Below are positions 31,877 to 41,443 of a stretch of 64,000 nt of DNA, in pieces (position 1 is the first letter of the stretch; the number at the start of each line of letters is the position of its first letter). This DNA comes from Umezawaea endophytica (GTDB lineage Bacteria > Actinomycetota > Actinomycetes > Mycobacteriales > Pseudonocardiaceae), in assembly GCF_025061645.1 (NCBI RefSeq), contig NZ_JANYMP010000005.1:28522-92521 (forward strand), read 5' to 3'. The notes below the pieces were generated by a model that saw nothing but the letters and a program-made list of their open reading frames with translations, was not told the origin of the DNA and did not search any database. Position numbers and translations under genes: made by a program.

Positions 31877-33877
31877 CTAGGCGATGCCCGCCGCGATCAG
31901 TTGCTGCCAGATCACGCCCTGGTCGACGACCTCGACCTCGAACTTCTCCGCCTTGGTCAGCTTGGCCGCGCCGACACCCTCGCCGGTGATCAGCATGTCC
32001 GTGCTCGCCGACACCGAGGACGCCGCAGTGGCACCGGCCTTCTCGCACAAGCGCTGGAACGTCGGCCGCGCGACCTTCTCCCCCGACCGGGGGTCGCTGA
32101 TCGCGCCGGTGATCACCACCGTCTTGCCCTCCAGCGGCGCTCCGGCCGCGACGACCGGCGGCAGGTCCTCCTCGCGCACGTCCAGCGACACCCCGCGCTC
32201 GCGCAGCCGCTCCAACTCCGGCCGCAACCGCGTCAGGTGCTCCACGAGGGACGCGGCGACCTTCGGGCCGATGTCCTCCACCTCCACCAGCCCATCGACG
32301 CCCGCGTCGAGGACGTCCTCCAGCGACCCGAAGCCCGAACGGCACAGGCGCGCGGCGGTGCCCTCCGACGCCATCGGGATCGCCAGGCCGATCAACGCCC
32401 GCCGCAGGCCGACCTGACGGCTGGTGTCGATCGACTCGATCATGCGGGTCGCGGAGACCTCGCCGATGCGGTCGAACTCCAGCAGCCGTTCCTTGGTCAG
32501 GGTGTAGAAGTCCGACGGGTTCTCAAGGATCCCGGCCTCGGCGAGCCGTTCGATCCACACCCCGCCGACGGCCTCGATGTCCGCCGCCGCACGCGAGGCC
32601 CAGTGGATCAGGCGGCGGACGGTCTGGGCGGGGCAGGCCACGTTGGTGCAGAACAGTTCCCGGCTGTTGCCCTGTTCGGTCAGCGGCTGCGCGCACGACG
32701 GGCACTCGCTCGGCGGGACGATCTCGCGTTCCGCACCCGTGCGCTGCGCGGCGTCGAGCACGCCGGCGACGAACGGGATCACGTCGCCCGCGCGGCGCAC
32801 GAGCACCGTGTCGCCGATGCGGATGCCGCGGGCGCGGATGACCTCCTGGTTGGCCAGGGTCGCGCGGGTGACGGTGGTGCCGCCGACGAACACCGGTTCC
32901 AGCCAGGCGACCGGGGCGATCTTGCCGGTTTTGCCGACGTCCCAGACGACGTCCGCGAGCACGGTGGTCTTCTCCTCGGCGGCGAACTTGAACGCCAGCG
33001 CGCCGCGCGGGGAGTTGGAGCGGGTGCCGGCGGCGGCGTAGGCGGTGCGGTCGGCCAGGCGCAGCACGGCGCCGTCCAGGTCGTAGTCCAGGTCGTTGCG
33101 CTGCGCCTCGATGGCGCTGATGACCTCCTGCGCGGCCTCGGCGTCGTCGCAGTGGCGCATGTCCGCGACGGCGAAGCCGAGCGTGGTCAACGCGACGTGC
33201 AGGTCGGTCTCGGCGGCGTCGGGCTCGGTGGTCAGGTCGAAGGCGAAGAACTGCTGGCGGCGTTCGGAGACGGTGGCCGGGTCCTTGGCGCGCAGGGTGC
33301 CCGCGGCGGCGTTGCGGGGGTTGATCAGCGGCTTGTCCGGGTGCGCGGCGTTGTAGGCGGCGAAGGTGGAGCGCAGCATCACGGCCTCACCGCGCACCTC
33401 GACCCGGCCGGGCGCGTCGACCCGTGCGGGAACGCCGTCGGTCAGGGCTTTGACCAGCGGGGTCACGTCGTCGCCGGTGGTGCCGTCACCGCGGGTGACC
33501 GCGCGGGCCAGGCGCCCGTTCTCGTAGACCAGCGCGAGGGACAGGCCGTCGAGCTTGGGCATGACCACGACCGGCTGGCCGGGGAAGCGGGCGAAGAAGG
33601 CGGTGACCTGTTCGGGTTTGGTGGCCTTCTCCAGCGACAGCATCGGCCGGGAGTGCCGGACGGGCGCGTGCAGCACCGTCGGGGCGCCGACCTGCTCCAG
33701 CGGGTTCGGGTCGGGCGCCAGGTCGGGGTTGGCCTCGATCAGGCCGCGCAGTTCGTCCTCGACCTCGTCGTACTCGGCGTCGGCCACCTGCGGCGAGCCG
33801 CGGTAGTAGGCGTCGCGCAGCACGACGATCCGGTCGGCGAGTTCCTGGATGCGATCCCGAGCGTTCACGGTCCACAA
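31877..33877 (-). CDS. ligA: NAD-dependent DNA ligase
   Basis: 666 residues, all LigA parts present: adenylation site PKLDG with Lys108, OB-fold, four-cysteine zinc finger (CPSCAQPLTEQGNSRELFC, VACPAQ) near 390-415, helix-hairpin-helix region, and a C-terminal BRCT domain (LEGKTVVITGAISDP) from about 585. The start is uncertain: TTG 33877 or GTG 33868. It seals nicks using NAD. It is not beside gatCAB, its common neighbour in actinobacteria, but beside a biosynthetic operon, so it may be a second copy. Confidence 0.92.
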   Translation of the reverse strand: MWTVNARDRIQELADRIVVLRDAYYRGSPQVADAEYDEVEDELRGLIEANPDLAPDPNPLEQVGAPTVLHAPVRHSRPMLSLEKATKPEQVTAFFARFPGQPVVVMPKLDGLSLALVYENGRLARAVTRGDGTTGDDVTPLVKALTDGVPARVDAPGRVEVRGEAVMLRSTFAAYNAAHPDKPLINPRNAAAGTLRAKDPATVSERRQQFFAFDLTTEPDAAETDLHVALTTLGFAVADMRHCDDAEAAQEVISAIEAQRNDLDYDLDGAVLRLADRTAYAAAGTRSNSPRGALAFKFAAEEKTTVLADVVWDVGKTGKIAPVAWLEPVFVGGTTVTRATLANQEVIRARGIRIGDTVLVRRAGDVIPFVAGVLDAAQRTGAEREIVPPSECPSCAQPLTEQGNSRELFCTNVACPAQTVRRLIHWASRAAADIEAVGGVWIERLAEAGILENPSDFYTLTKERLLEFDRIGEVSATRMIESIDTSRQVGLRRALIGLAIPMASEGTAARLCRSGFGSLEDVLDAGVDGLVEVEDIGPKVAASLVEHLTRLRPELERLRERGVSLDVREEDLPPVVAAGAPLEGKTVVITGAISDPRSGEKVARPTFQRLCEKAGATAASSVSASTDMLITGEGVGAAKLTKAEKFEVEVVDQGVIWQQLIAAGIA

Positions 33878-33922
33878 GTTACCTGCGACCGCCGGATTGC
33901 GGACCCTGCCGCACCGATCGGG

Positions 33923-34042
33923 TCAGAGGTCGAAGTGCGCGGCGGCCGTCGCGGTGCCACCGTCGGCCAGCACCCGGCGGAGGAAGTCGCGGTACGCCAG
34001 CACGTCGCGCGCCGCCTCCTCGAACCACGCCCACGGGTCCGC
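33923..34042 (-). pseudogene. Possible remnant of a coding sequence
   Basis: A 39-codon stretch ending in TGA at 33923-33925 reads ADPWAWFEEAARDVLAYRDF and on to AAAHFDL. Nearly every third position is G or C and the residue pattern looks like a real amphipathic C-terminus. No start codon was found in frame for over 100 bases upstream. It may be the tail of a decayed gene, or chance. Confidence 0.25.
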
Positions 34043-34149
34043 ACCGCCGCGAGGACGGCGGCTACGCTGACCTCGGCACCACGTCGATCGAGCCCCCCGC
34101 TCTCGGCGGTCCGGCCGCCACTCCCCCTCGTCGCACGGAGGAACCCGCC

Positions 34150-34695
34150 ATGCCCAAGTACGTCCTGACCGGCACGCCCGGCGCCGGGAAGACCGCCGTC
34201 CTGCGGCTGCTGGAGACCAGGGGCCACGTCGTCGTGGAGGAGGCCGCGACGGACACCATCGCGCTGGACCACGCCCTCGGCCACCGGGAACCGCAGCACG
34301 ACAACGCCTTCATCGACCGGATCGTGACGCTCCAGCGGTCGCGGGAGCGACTCGCCGGGGCGTCCACCGCCTTCTTCGACCGCTCGCCGGTGTGCACGCT
34401 GGCGCTGAGCCGCTACCTCGGGCTCACGACCTCGCCGCTGCTCGCGCGCGAGGTCGACCGGGTCTTGGCGGAGCGCGTCTACTCCACGACGGTCTTCCTG
34501 GTCCGCAACCAGGGTTTCGTCCAGCCCACCGCCGCCAGGAGGATCGGCTTCGCGGACTCGCTCGACTTCGAGCGGGTCCACGAGCGGACCTACCGCGAGC
34601 TCGGGTTCGAGCTCGTCGAGGTGCCCGCCGGTCCGCTGACCGAGCGCGTGGCGCTGGTCGAGCGGACCGTCGGGCGCCTCCCTACCCCACCGTGA
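34150..34695 (+). CDS. AAA-family ATPase (AAA_28-like)
   Basis: 181 residues from ATG 34150 (GGAGGAA upstream). P-loop GTPGAGKTAVLRLLETRGH at the N-terminus, VVEEAATDTIALDHALG after it, and FFDRSPVCTLALSRYLG as the second conserved block, the pattern of short stand-alone AAA_28 predicted nucleotide kinases. A possible -10 (TACGCT) lies at 34063-34068. It ends overlapping the tail of the lyase gene by 14 bases on the opposite strand. Substrate unknown. Confidence 0.82.
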   Translation: MPKYVLTGTPGAGKTAVLRLLETRGHVVVEEAATDTIALDHALGHREPQHDNAFIDRIVTLQRSRERLAGASTAFFDRSPVCTLALSRYLGLTTSPLLAREVDRVLAERVYSTTVFLVRNQGFVQPTAARRIGFADSLDFERVHERTYRELGFELVEVPAGPLTERVALVERTVGRLPTPP

Positions 34696-37600
34696 ACGTC
34701 ACCGTGAGGAAGTCCCCGTTCCGCACGACCGCGCGGGCGGGCTCGTTGTTCAGCTCCACCGTGCGGATCCCCGGCGCGTACACGGACATCGTGACGCGGC
34801 CGGTGCCGACCTCCGGCCCGCCGCCGACCCGATCCGCCGTGCGGTGCACCGCGAGCCGCAACGTGGTCCCGTCGTAGACGGCCGAGGCGTTGCGCAGGAC
34901 CTTCGGCGCGCCACCGCCGGTCACCCTGATCCACTCGCGGCCGTCCACCGCGACCGACGACCGGTCGAGCAGGTCGACGCTGACCGGTTTGCCGCCCGCG
35001 CGCCGGACCAGCGCGTAGCCGCCGTCGAACAGCACGTCGTCGCGCCGGTCGCCGGTCAGGTCGACGCGGACGTGGCCCTGCGCGACATGGGTCGCGGCGG
35101 TCACGGCGCCGGGGGCCGCCGCCGAGCGGGTCTCCAGCAGGGTGGTGAACCTGGTGGCGGCCAAGCCGTCGCGGCGGGCCAGCACGAACGGGATCCGCTT
35201 GCCGTCGGTGGCCACTCCGGGGCCGGTGGTCCGCACCACGGAGGTCGCGACCGGTTCCAGGGCCCGCGCCTCCAGCACGGCGTTCGGGGTCGTCCACCGC
35301 GCCGACCAGTCACCGGTCCCGGCCCGGCCCTCCGCCACGACGCGCAGTTCGTCGTAGCCGAAGTCCTTGTCGTTCGGGTCCAGGACGCAGTCCTCGCCGC
35401 AGCTCGGCGCGCCCATCACCGGGCCCTGCACGGCGAGTTCGCCGAGGCCGTGCCACGACTGGTCGAAGCGGTGCGGGGTCGTGCCGGTCGCGTCGAACAC
35501 GTCCACCGCGTACTCGTCGGTCATCAGCTCGGCCCGCCGCAGCGACACGTCGGGGATGCTCGCGTAGGGCTTGTCCGCCTTGGCGTCCACCACCTTCAGC
35601 CGCGGCGTGGTGCCGAAGAACGCCAGTGCGCCGCGGACGTTGCGGTCCTGGCTGCGGCCGTCCACGACGACCGTGTTGTGCGACACCGATTCCCGGTACC
35701 AGTTGTCGGTGAGGTCGCGGTTGTCCGCGCCGTAGATCTGCCCGAGGTCGGTGGACTGGTTACCGCCTCCGCCGACGATGTCGAGGTGCAGCTTGTCCGC
35801 GTGGCCGTGGGTACCGCCCGCGACGCCGTGGTCGAGCCGGAGCGCGTTGGCCTGGAAGGGGTCCACGGCGCCGGAGAACCGCAGCACGACGTCGTCGAAC
35901 AGGGCGAGGCCGAGCGCGTTCTCCACCACCAGCGAGACCCGTGCCGCGATGGCGTCCTTCGGCACATCGGCCGACAGCGTCCGCGAACGCCACCCGAGCG
36001 GGTCGCGGAACGCGGTGCTCACGGGGGTCATCACGCCGGACGGGGTCACGAACGACAGCTCGACCCGTGCGCCGCCCTGGTCCCGCAGCGGGATCAGCGG
36101 GGACAGCGTGCGCGCGTCGAGCCGCACGGACGTGACGTTCCCGCCGCTCACGGGGACGTCGGTCGTCCACCCACTGCGGTCCGGCCCGCCGACCACCTTC
36201 GCCGCCGCCGAGCCGCGCTCACCGAACGGGGCGACCTCGGCCCGCCCTTCGGCGCGCCACCCGGTCGAGCCGTCCTCGAACCCGCCGTTGCGCGCGAGGT
36301 CGTCGACGAACAGGTCGACGTCGTCCACGGCCAGCGTGCCGCGCACCGCGATCCGCACGGCACGGGCCGACGCGGGCACGTCGAGCCCCAACTCCTTCGA
36401 GGTCCACGAGGTGACGCCCTGCACCGGCAGCGTCGCGGTGCGGACGTCCCGACCTGCGGCGTCCAGGAACGTGACGTCGATCCTCCCGGTACCCGTCGAG
36501 CGCACCACCGCCTGCAACCCCAGGTGCGCGACGCGCGTGCCGTCGAGCGGGAACTCCTGCTCGGCACGACCGCCGGTGACGGACAGGGAGCGTTTGCCCG
36601 CGAAGGCCCCGCGGTCGGCCCAGGAGGCGCCGTCGAGCCTCCAGAACGACGGCGCGGCGGCGTTGGACACCGACGCCTCCTCCAGGCCGCCGTTCGGCAC
36701 GAGGTTGGGTGAGTCCGACGAGCGCAGCACGGTCTCGCCCAGTCCGTCGAAGGTGGCGCTGGTCTGCCGGGGGCCGCTGAAGCCGGGGATGGCGTCGGCC
36801 CCGTAGCGCAGCGCCCACCGGTCCGTCCTCGGGCGGGCGAGGTTCCGGTAGGCCAGTGAGAGCCCCGTGGCGAAGTCGCGCGAGCCGTACTCGGCGTAGG
36901 CCCACTCGGCCATGGCGGTGAAGCTCGGCCCGAAGCGCCTCCCCCACGTGCCGCCGTCACCCGCGGCCGGGATCGTCAGGTCGGGTTGCAGGTAGGGCAG
37001 CAGGGTCGTGTGCATCGACCGGAACCGCTCGTCGCCGACGTAGTCGCGCTCGCCCGCGTTGCGCGCGGAGATCGCGAGCTGCGTCAACGCCTGCACCGCG
37101 TACACGTGGTAGCTCGCGGCGCCCTCCCACCACCAGCCGTCGGCCAGGCGGGCCTTGTCCAGCAAGAACTCCGCGCCCATCTGCGGGTCGTCGAGCGCCC
37201 ACTTCCGCAGACCCGCGTCGTCGACGGCGGTCCCGACCCCGTGCACGGCGGCGACCGTCCACGCCTGGAAGTTCGACGTCACCGTGGGGTAGGCGATCAC
37301 CAGTTCCGCCAACGGTTTCAGCAGGTTGTGCTCCACGTCGACGCGGTCCGCCTCGGACAGCGCGTCGCGCACCAGGTCGTAGGCGTCGACCAGGCCAATG
37401 GCGGCCACCGCCTCGTCCAGCGACTGGTAGTGCACCCGCCCGTAGAGCACGCTCATCGGGACGGACAGGAACCGCTCGGCGTAGTAGACGAGGATGTCGC
37501 GGGCCTTCACGGCGTACCGGGCGTCGCCGGTGACCCGGTAGGCGAGCCCGAGGTCGGCCGCGGCCTGCGCGGCGTTGTTGTGCCAGATCTCCACCCACGC

Positions 37601-39256
37601 GGCGTCCAGCAGCGGCCCGGTGTGGGTCGAACCGTCGATCGGGCAGCGGTGCAGCGTCGGCGAGCGGTAGTCGAACTCCAGCGAGGTGTTGGTGCCGGGG
37701 CACTTGAAGTTGCCGCTCCACCCACCGTGGTCGACGGGCTGGTCGAGCGGGCGGTCCAGCCACGCGTCGGCCTCGGCCTTCACGGTGGTGTCGAACGCCT
37801 TGGCCGCCCAGTCCTGGCCCGCGATCCGCCGCTTGAGCACGTCGAGCTGGGCGGGGGTGGTGTAGGTGCGGGGCGGGCCGGTGGACGCCGTCGCCTTCTC
37901 GACGCGGAACGTGGCGGGCTGCGCGAGCGCCGCGTCACCGGCCGGGGTGGCGGTCAGCACGGCGCTCCCGCCCGCGGGCACGGCCACCCTTACGGTCGCG
38001 GACTGCCCTGGCCGCAACAGCGGCGTCGCGGCGGGCGTCACCGTGCCGGGGCCGTCCAAGGCGAGCTGGAGCACGTCGGCCACGGCCCGGCGGTTGGTGA
38101 CGGTGGTGAGGAACGTGGCCGACGTGCCGTCCGCGGCCTTCCTGGTCTCCGCGTCCGGCGCGATCCACGGCGACTCCGGGGTGACCCGGACGTCGTCCAC
38201 CCACGCGGTGCCGGTGGCGTTCTGGATCGCCGGGATGATCTGGAGCTTGGTCATCAGCGGTGGCACGCGGAACGACCCGGAGATCGTGGTCCAGTCTCGC
38301 GAGCCGGTGAGCACGCCGTTGAGCAGGCCGGACGCGGAGTAGACGCTCGCGCCCGCCGCGTCGGTGTAGAGGAACCCGATCGACACCCGCAGGCCGCCGG
38401 GGAAATCGGTGTAGTCGGCGGTCTCGACCCGGTCGAGCCTCACCTTCGCCGAGACGTGCACGAGCGGCCAGGTCTTCTGGTCCAGCGGGACCGTGACGAA
38501 GCCGCCGATCTTGCGGGTGGGCGAGGCGTCGATGCGCAGCGACCTGGTGCCGTGGGACGCGGTGGTCGGGTCGACCCGGTAGGTGTCGCTCAGGTACGGG
38601 GTGCACCAGGCCGGTGCGGGGCAGGTGTCGGTCGAGGGCGTGGTGAGCTCGAAGCTGGGGTTGGCGACCAGGTTCACCCACGACGCCGGGGTGACCGACA
38701 GGTCGTCGAACCGGGCGGTGCCCGTGGCGCGGTCGAGCGCGACCGACAGGAACGCCGACACCGTCCCGGCGGGAACGGTGTGCACGTCGGACCGCTCGGT
38801 CCAGTCCTGCGTGCCGGTGAGGGAGACGCCCTTCCAGGTGCGCTTGCCGGTGGCGTCGACGAACGCGACGCTGATCTTCGCGGCGTTGTCGGCGGTGGCG
38901 CCCGGCACGACGCCGTCGAGCTTGACGAAGCCCCCGATCCGCACCGAGGCGACCCGGCGGGCGTCGACGGCGAACGACGCCGAGGTCGCGCCCTCCCAGG
39001 ACGTTCCGGTGGCCGAGGTGACGGCGAGGGACGCCGTTCCGCCGTGGCCGCCCTGGTCCCGTCTCGCCGCGCCGGAGAGCGTCCACGCGGAGGTGGTGTT
39101 CTCGAAGCCGCCGTCGCGCAGCGACTCGTGCGCGACGGGGCCGTCCGCGGCGGGTGGGCCGGGTTCGGCCGACACGGCCGGGGTGGACGCGGCCACGGCC
39201 ACCGCGGTGGCGGCCACGACGACGAACGCTTGCAGCACCGCGATCGGTCTTCTCAT
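34682..39256 (-). CDS. Large secreted heparinase II/III-like polysaccharide lyase
   Basis: 1524 residues from ATG 39256 (GGAGG 6 nt upstream). Signal peptide (IAVLQAFVVVAATAVAVAAS), two N-terminal carbohydrate-binding-like beta sandwiches (about 45-370), an alpha/alpha-barrel lyase domain from about 480 (ALDDPQMGAEFLLDKARLAD), two more CBM-like modules near 860-1120, and the heparinase II/III C-terminal domain with THGHADKLHLD near 1150. It should cleave uronic-acid-containing polysaccharide by beta-elimination outside the cell. A TCATTCC operator-like site sits 26 bases upstream, linking it to the downstream sugar locus. Confidence 0.82.
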   Translation of the reverse strand: MRRPIAVLQAFVVVAATAVAVAASTPAVSAEPGPPAADGPVAHESLRDGGFENTTSAWTLSGAARRDQGGHGGTASLAVTSATGTSWEGATSASFAVDARRVASVRIGGFVKLDGVVPGATADNAAKISVAFVDATGKRTWKGVSLTGTQDWTERSDVHTVPAGTVSAFLSVALDRATGTARFDDLSVTPASWVNLVANPSFELTTPSTDTCPAPAWCTPYLSDTYRVDPTTASHGTRSLRIDASPTRKIGGFVTVPLDQKTWPLVHVSAKVRLDRVETADYTDFPGGLRVSIGFLYTDAAGASVYSASGLLNGVLTGSRDWTTISGSFRVPPLMTKLQIIPAIQNATGTAWVDDVRVTPESPWIAPDAETRKAADGTSATFLTTVTNRRAVADVLQLALDGPGTVTPAATPLLRPGQSATVRVAVPAGGSAVLTATPAGDAALAQPATFRVEKATASTGPPRTYTTPAQLDVLKRRIAGQDWAAKAFDTTVKAEADAWLDRPLDQPVDHGGWSGNFKCPGTNTSLEFDYRSPTLHRCPIDGSTHTGPLLDAAWVEIWHNNAAQAAADLGLAYRVTGDARYAVKARDILVYYAERFLSVPMSVLYGRVHYQSLDEAVAAIGLVDAYDLVRDALSEADRVDVEHNLLKPLAELVIAYPTVTSNFQAWTVAAVHGVGTAVDDAGLRKWALDDPQMGAEFLLDKARLADGWWWEGAASYHVYAVQALTQLAISARNAGERDYVGDERFRSMHTTLLPYLQPDLTIPAAGDGGTWGRRFGPSFTAMAEWAYAEYGSRDFATGLSLAYRNLARPRTDRWALRYGADAIPGFSGPRQTSATFDGLGETVLRSSDSPNLVPNGGLEEASVSNAAAPSFWRLDGASWADRGAFAGKRSLSVTGGRAEQEFPLDGTRVAHLGLQAVVRSTGTGRIDVTFLDAAGRDVRTATLPVQGVTSWTSKELGLDVPASARAVRIAVRGTLAVDDVDLFVDDLARNGGFEDGSTGWRAEGRAEVAPFGERGSAAAKVVGGPDRSGWTTDVPVSGGNVTSVRLDARTLSPLIPLRDQGGARVELSFVTPSGVMTPVSTAFRDPLGWRSRTLSADVPKDAIAARVSLVVENALGLALFDDVVLRFSGAVDPFQANALRLDHGVAGGTHGHADKLHLDIVGGGGNQSTDLGQIYGADNRDLTDNWYRESVSHNTVVVDGRSQDRNVRGALAFFGTTPRLKVVDAKADKPYASIPDVSLRRAELMTDEYAVDVFDATGTTPHRFDQSWHGLGELAVQGPVMGAPSCGEDCVLDPNDKDFGYDELRVVAEGRAGTGDWSARWTTPNAVLEARALEPVATSVVRTTGPGVATDGKRIPFVLARRDGLAATRFTTLLETRSAAAPGAVTAATHVAQGHVRVDLTGDRRDDVLFDGGYALVRRAGGKPVSVDLLDRSSVAVDGREWIRVTGGGAPKVLRNASAVYDGTTLRLAVHRTADRVGGGPEVGTGRVTMSVYAPGIRTVELNNEPARAVVRNGDFLTVTFTVG

Positions 39257-39281
39257 CGGATTCCTCCAGGAAATCCCGCAG

Positions 39282-39306
39282 TCATTCCCTTTGAGGGAAC
39301 GAATTC
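39282..39306 (-). promoter_or_regulatory. TCATTCC operator site A, lyase promoter
   Basis: TCATTCC at 39282-39288 within the inverted repeat TTCCCT-ttg-AGGGAA (39285-39299), followed by GAATTCC. A second, reversed half-site GGAATGA occurs at 39399-39405 in the same 261-base divergent promoter region. The layout matches sites near 42.67 and 49.12 kb. Confidence 0.6.
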
Positions 39307-39517
39307 CACGGTCCCAACACCTTGCCGAGATCCTGCGACACGACGAATGTCCAGTCAACAGCGGGTTTTTCCGCGAGCGTCCACACGGGAATCAATGAGG
39401 AATGACTTCACCTGCCGTTGACCCGCCGTCGCGACACTGGCGATACTGCTTGCCCAAGTGGTGTAGACCACATCACCTCCCGTCCGCCCGCGGGTCCGAC
39501 ACCAGTGGAGGAGAACC

Positions 39518-40360
39518 ATGAGAACCCTGCCGATGCTCGTGCTGTCCGCTTGCGCGGCCCTGGTCGCCACCACCATCGCCGCCCCTGCCGCGATGGCAGC
39601 TTCGCTGAACAACACCTTCGAACGCCCGACCGCCGGTTCCTCCTACCCCCGAGCCCAGTGGGGCACCGACGGGTGGAGCGCGCCGTGGGACCTCGGTCTC
39701 GACAACCGCACGCTGATCGACTCCAGCGTCAAGCGCAGCGGCTCCAAGTCGTTGCGGGTGACCTACCCGGCCCGGCAGATCGGGCCGGAGAACTCCGGCG
39801 CCTCGGCGCCGTTCGCCATCCCCAGGGCGCGGGAGTACTACGTCGCGCAGTGGGTCCGGTTCAGCCCGGACTTCAGTTGGGGGACGACCCAGTTCGCGGG
39901 CAAGATCGGGATCGGTCTCGGCGCGGGCGCGTCGTGCTCCGGTGGCGTCCCCTGCGACGGCTACAACGGCTTCACGTCGCGCTTCATCTGGCGCAGCGGC
40001 GGCAAAGCCGCGATCTACTACTACAGCATGGACCACGCCGGTCAGTACGGCGACTACCGCGACCTCAGCGTGGGCGGCTCCACCGTCTACTACCCGCGCG
40101 GGCAGTGGGTGGAGATCGTCCAGCGGGTGCGGGTCAACACCGTCACCAACGGCAACGCCAACCCCGACGGTGAGATCCAGGTCTGGTACAACGGCCAGTC
40201 CGCGGCCCTCATCTCCGGGCTCAAGTTCGTCCGCAACGGCGACCTGATCGACCGCGCCTACCTGTCGTCGTTCCACGGCGGGGCCGACACGACGTTCGCC
40301 CCGACCAACACCTCCTACATCTGGTACGACGACCTGAGGGTCAACACCAGTCCCGTCTAG
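39518..40360 (+). CDS. Secreted polysaccharide lyase-like protein
   Basis: 280 residues from ATG 39518 (GGAGGAG upstream). Signal peptide (RTLPMLVLSACAALVATTIA, cleavage after AMA) and a beta-jelly-roll catalytic region with GASAPFAIPRAREYYVAQWV and GTTQFAGKIGIGLG, typical of the PL14/PL20-like lyases of bacteria and fungi. It diverges from the large lyase gene, sharing its control region, and probably attacks the same class of uronate polymer. Exact substrate unknown. Confidence 0.72.
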   Translation: MRTLPMLVLSACAALVATTIAAPAAMAASLNNTFERPTAGSSYPRAQWGTDGWSAPWDLGLDNRTLIDSSVKRSGSKSLRVTYPARQIGPENSGASAPFAIPRAREYYVAQWVRFSPDFSWGTTQFAGKIGIGLGAGASCSGGVPCDGYNGFTSRFIWRSGGKAAIYYYSMDHAGQYGDYRDLSVGGSTVYYPRGQWVEIVQRVRVNTVTNGNANPDGEIQVWYNGQSAALISGLKFVRNGDLIDRAYLSSFHGGADTTFAPTNTSYIWYDDLRVNTSPV

Positions 40361-40370
40361 GCGATCCACA

Positions 40371-40402
40371 GGTCCCGTCCACCCAACCGGGTGGGCGGGA
40401 CC
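40371..40402. terminator. Bidirectional hairpin between convergent genes
   Basis: A 14-bp stem with one G-U pair (ggtcccgtccaccc / gggtgggcgggacc) and a 4-base loop, between the lyase stop and the Gfo/Idh/MocA stop. Confidence 0.8.
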
Positions 40403-40409
40403 CGTGCGG

Positions 40410-41411
40410 TCAGGGCGTCACCGCCTGCCGGGGGACGTCCACCGGGTGGCCGCGGTCGGCGGCCTCGTAGACCGCGAGCGCCGCGGACACCACGGACCGG
40501 CCGTAGGCGCCGCCGACGTGCTCGCCCGCCCGGCCGGTCGCGACGGCGACGAACCCGTCCAGTTGGGTGCGGAACGCCGACCGCAGGTGCTCGGGGCTCG
40601 CGGGCACCAGCGTGGTCACCGCGCCGTCGCGCAGGAGCAGGAGGCCGTCGGCGGCCGACACCCGCAGCGTCACCTCCGGCATCACGACGTCGGTCTCGTC
40701 GACGTACGGCACGCCCCGGCTGGTCAGCACGACGCTCGCCGCGACGCCGTTGGCGAGTTCCACCAGCGCCAGCGAGTCCGTCTCGACGTCCATGCCCTCG
40801 CGGCCCCGCACGACGCTGCTGACGCGCTGGATCTCACCGCCGCCGAACCACTGGATGCGGTCCAGGCCGTGGGTGCCGACGTTGAGGACGATGCCGCCGC
40901 CCGCGAGGACGGCGTCGAAGAACCACGCGGGCCGCGAGTCGCGGTCGTAGTGGGCGGACCGGCGGTGCGCGATCAGCAGCGGCGCCCCGAACTCGCCGGA
41001 GGCGATGAGCCGCCGGGCCTCGCGCGCCACCGGGTCGAAGTGGATCACGTGCGCGACCGCGAGCAGCGTGCCCGCCTCCTCGCAGGCCTCGATCATCCGC
41101 GAGCAGTCCTCGACGGTGGTCGCCATCGGCTTCTCCACCAGGACGTGCAGCCCGGCCCGCGCGGCGTCGACGACCTGCTGGGCGTGCAGGGCGTGCGGGG
41201 TCGTGACGATCACCGCGTCCAGCCCGGCTTCGGCGATCATCCGCCGGTGGTCGGTGTGCACCGCGACACCGGGCCCCGCCAGCACCTCGGCCGCCTCCCG
41301 GCGCACGTCGCAGATGGCGGCGATCTCGTAGGAGTCGGCACCGGCGGCGGCCGTCACGTGCAGCGCCCCGACAGCTCCGGCGCCCAGCAGCCCGATCCGG
41401 AATGAGGTCAT
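40410..41411 (-). CDS. Gfo/Idh/MocA-family oxidoreductase (first of four)
   Basis: 333 residues from ATG 41411. N-terminal Rossmann motif GLLGAGAVGALHVTAAAG, the EKPMATTVEDC segment with the family Lys, and the C-terminal alpha/beta domain. NAD(P)-dependent oxidation or epimerisation of a sugar is the family role. It follows the regulator gene by 32 bases on the same strand, so both are probably one transcript. Confidence 0.88.
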   Translation of the reverse strand: MTSFRIGLLGAGAVGALHVTAAAGADSYEIAAICDVRREAAEVLAGPGVAVHTDHRRMIAEAGLDAVIVTTPHALHAQQVVDAARAGLHVLVEKPMATTVEDCSRMIEACEEAGTLLAVAHVIHFDPVAREARRLIASGEFGAPLLIAHRRSAHYDRDSRPAWFFDAVLAGGGIVLNVGTHGLDRIQWFGGGEIQRVSSVVRGREGMDVETDSLALVELANGVAASVVLTSRGVPYVDETDVVMPEVTLRVSAADGLLLLRDGAVTTLVPASPEHLRSAFRTQLDGFVAVATGRAGEHVGGAYGRSVVSAALAVYEAADRGHPVDVPRQAVTP

Positions 41412-41443
41412 GCGTCAGTTCCTGCTCTCTCGTCGCGATGGCG

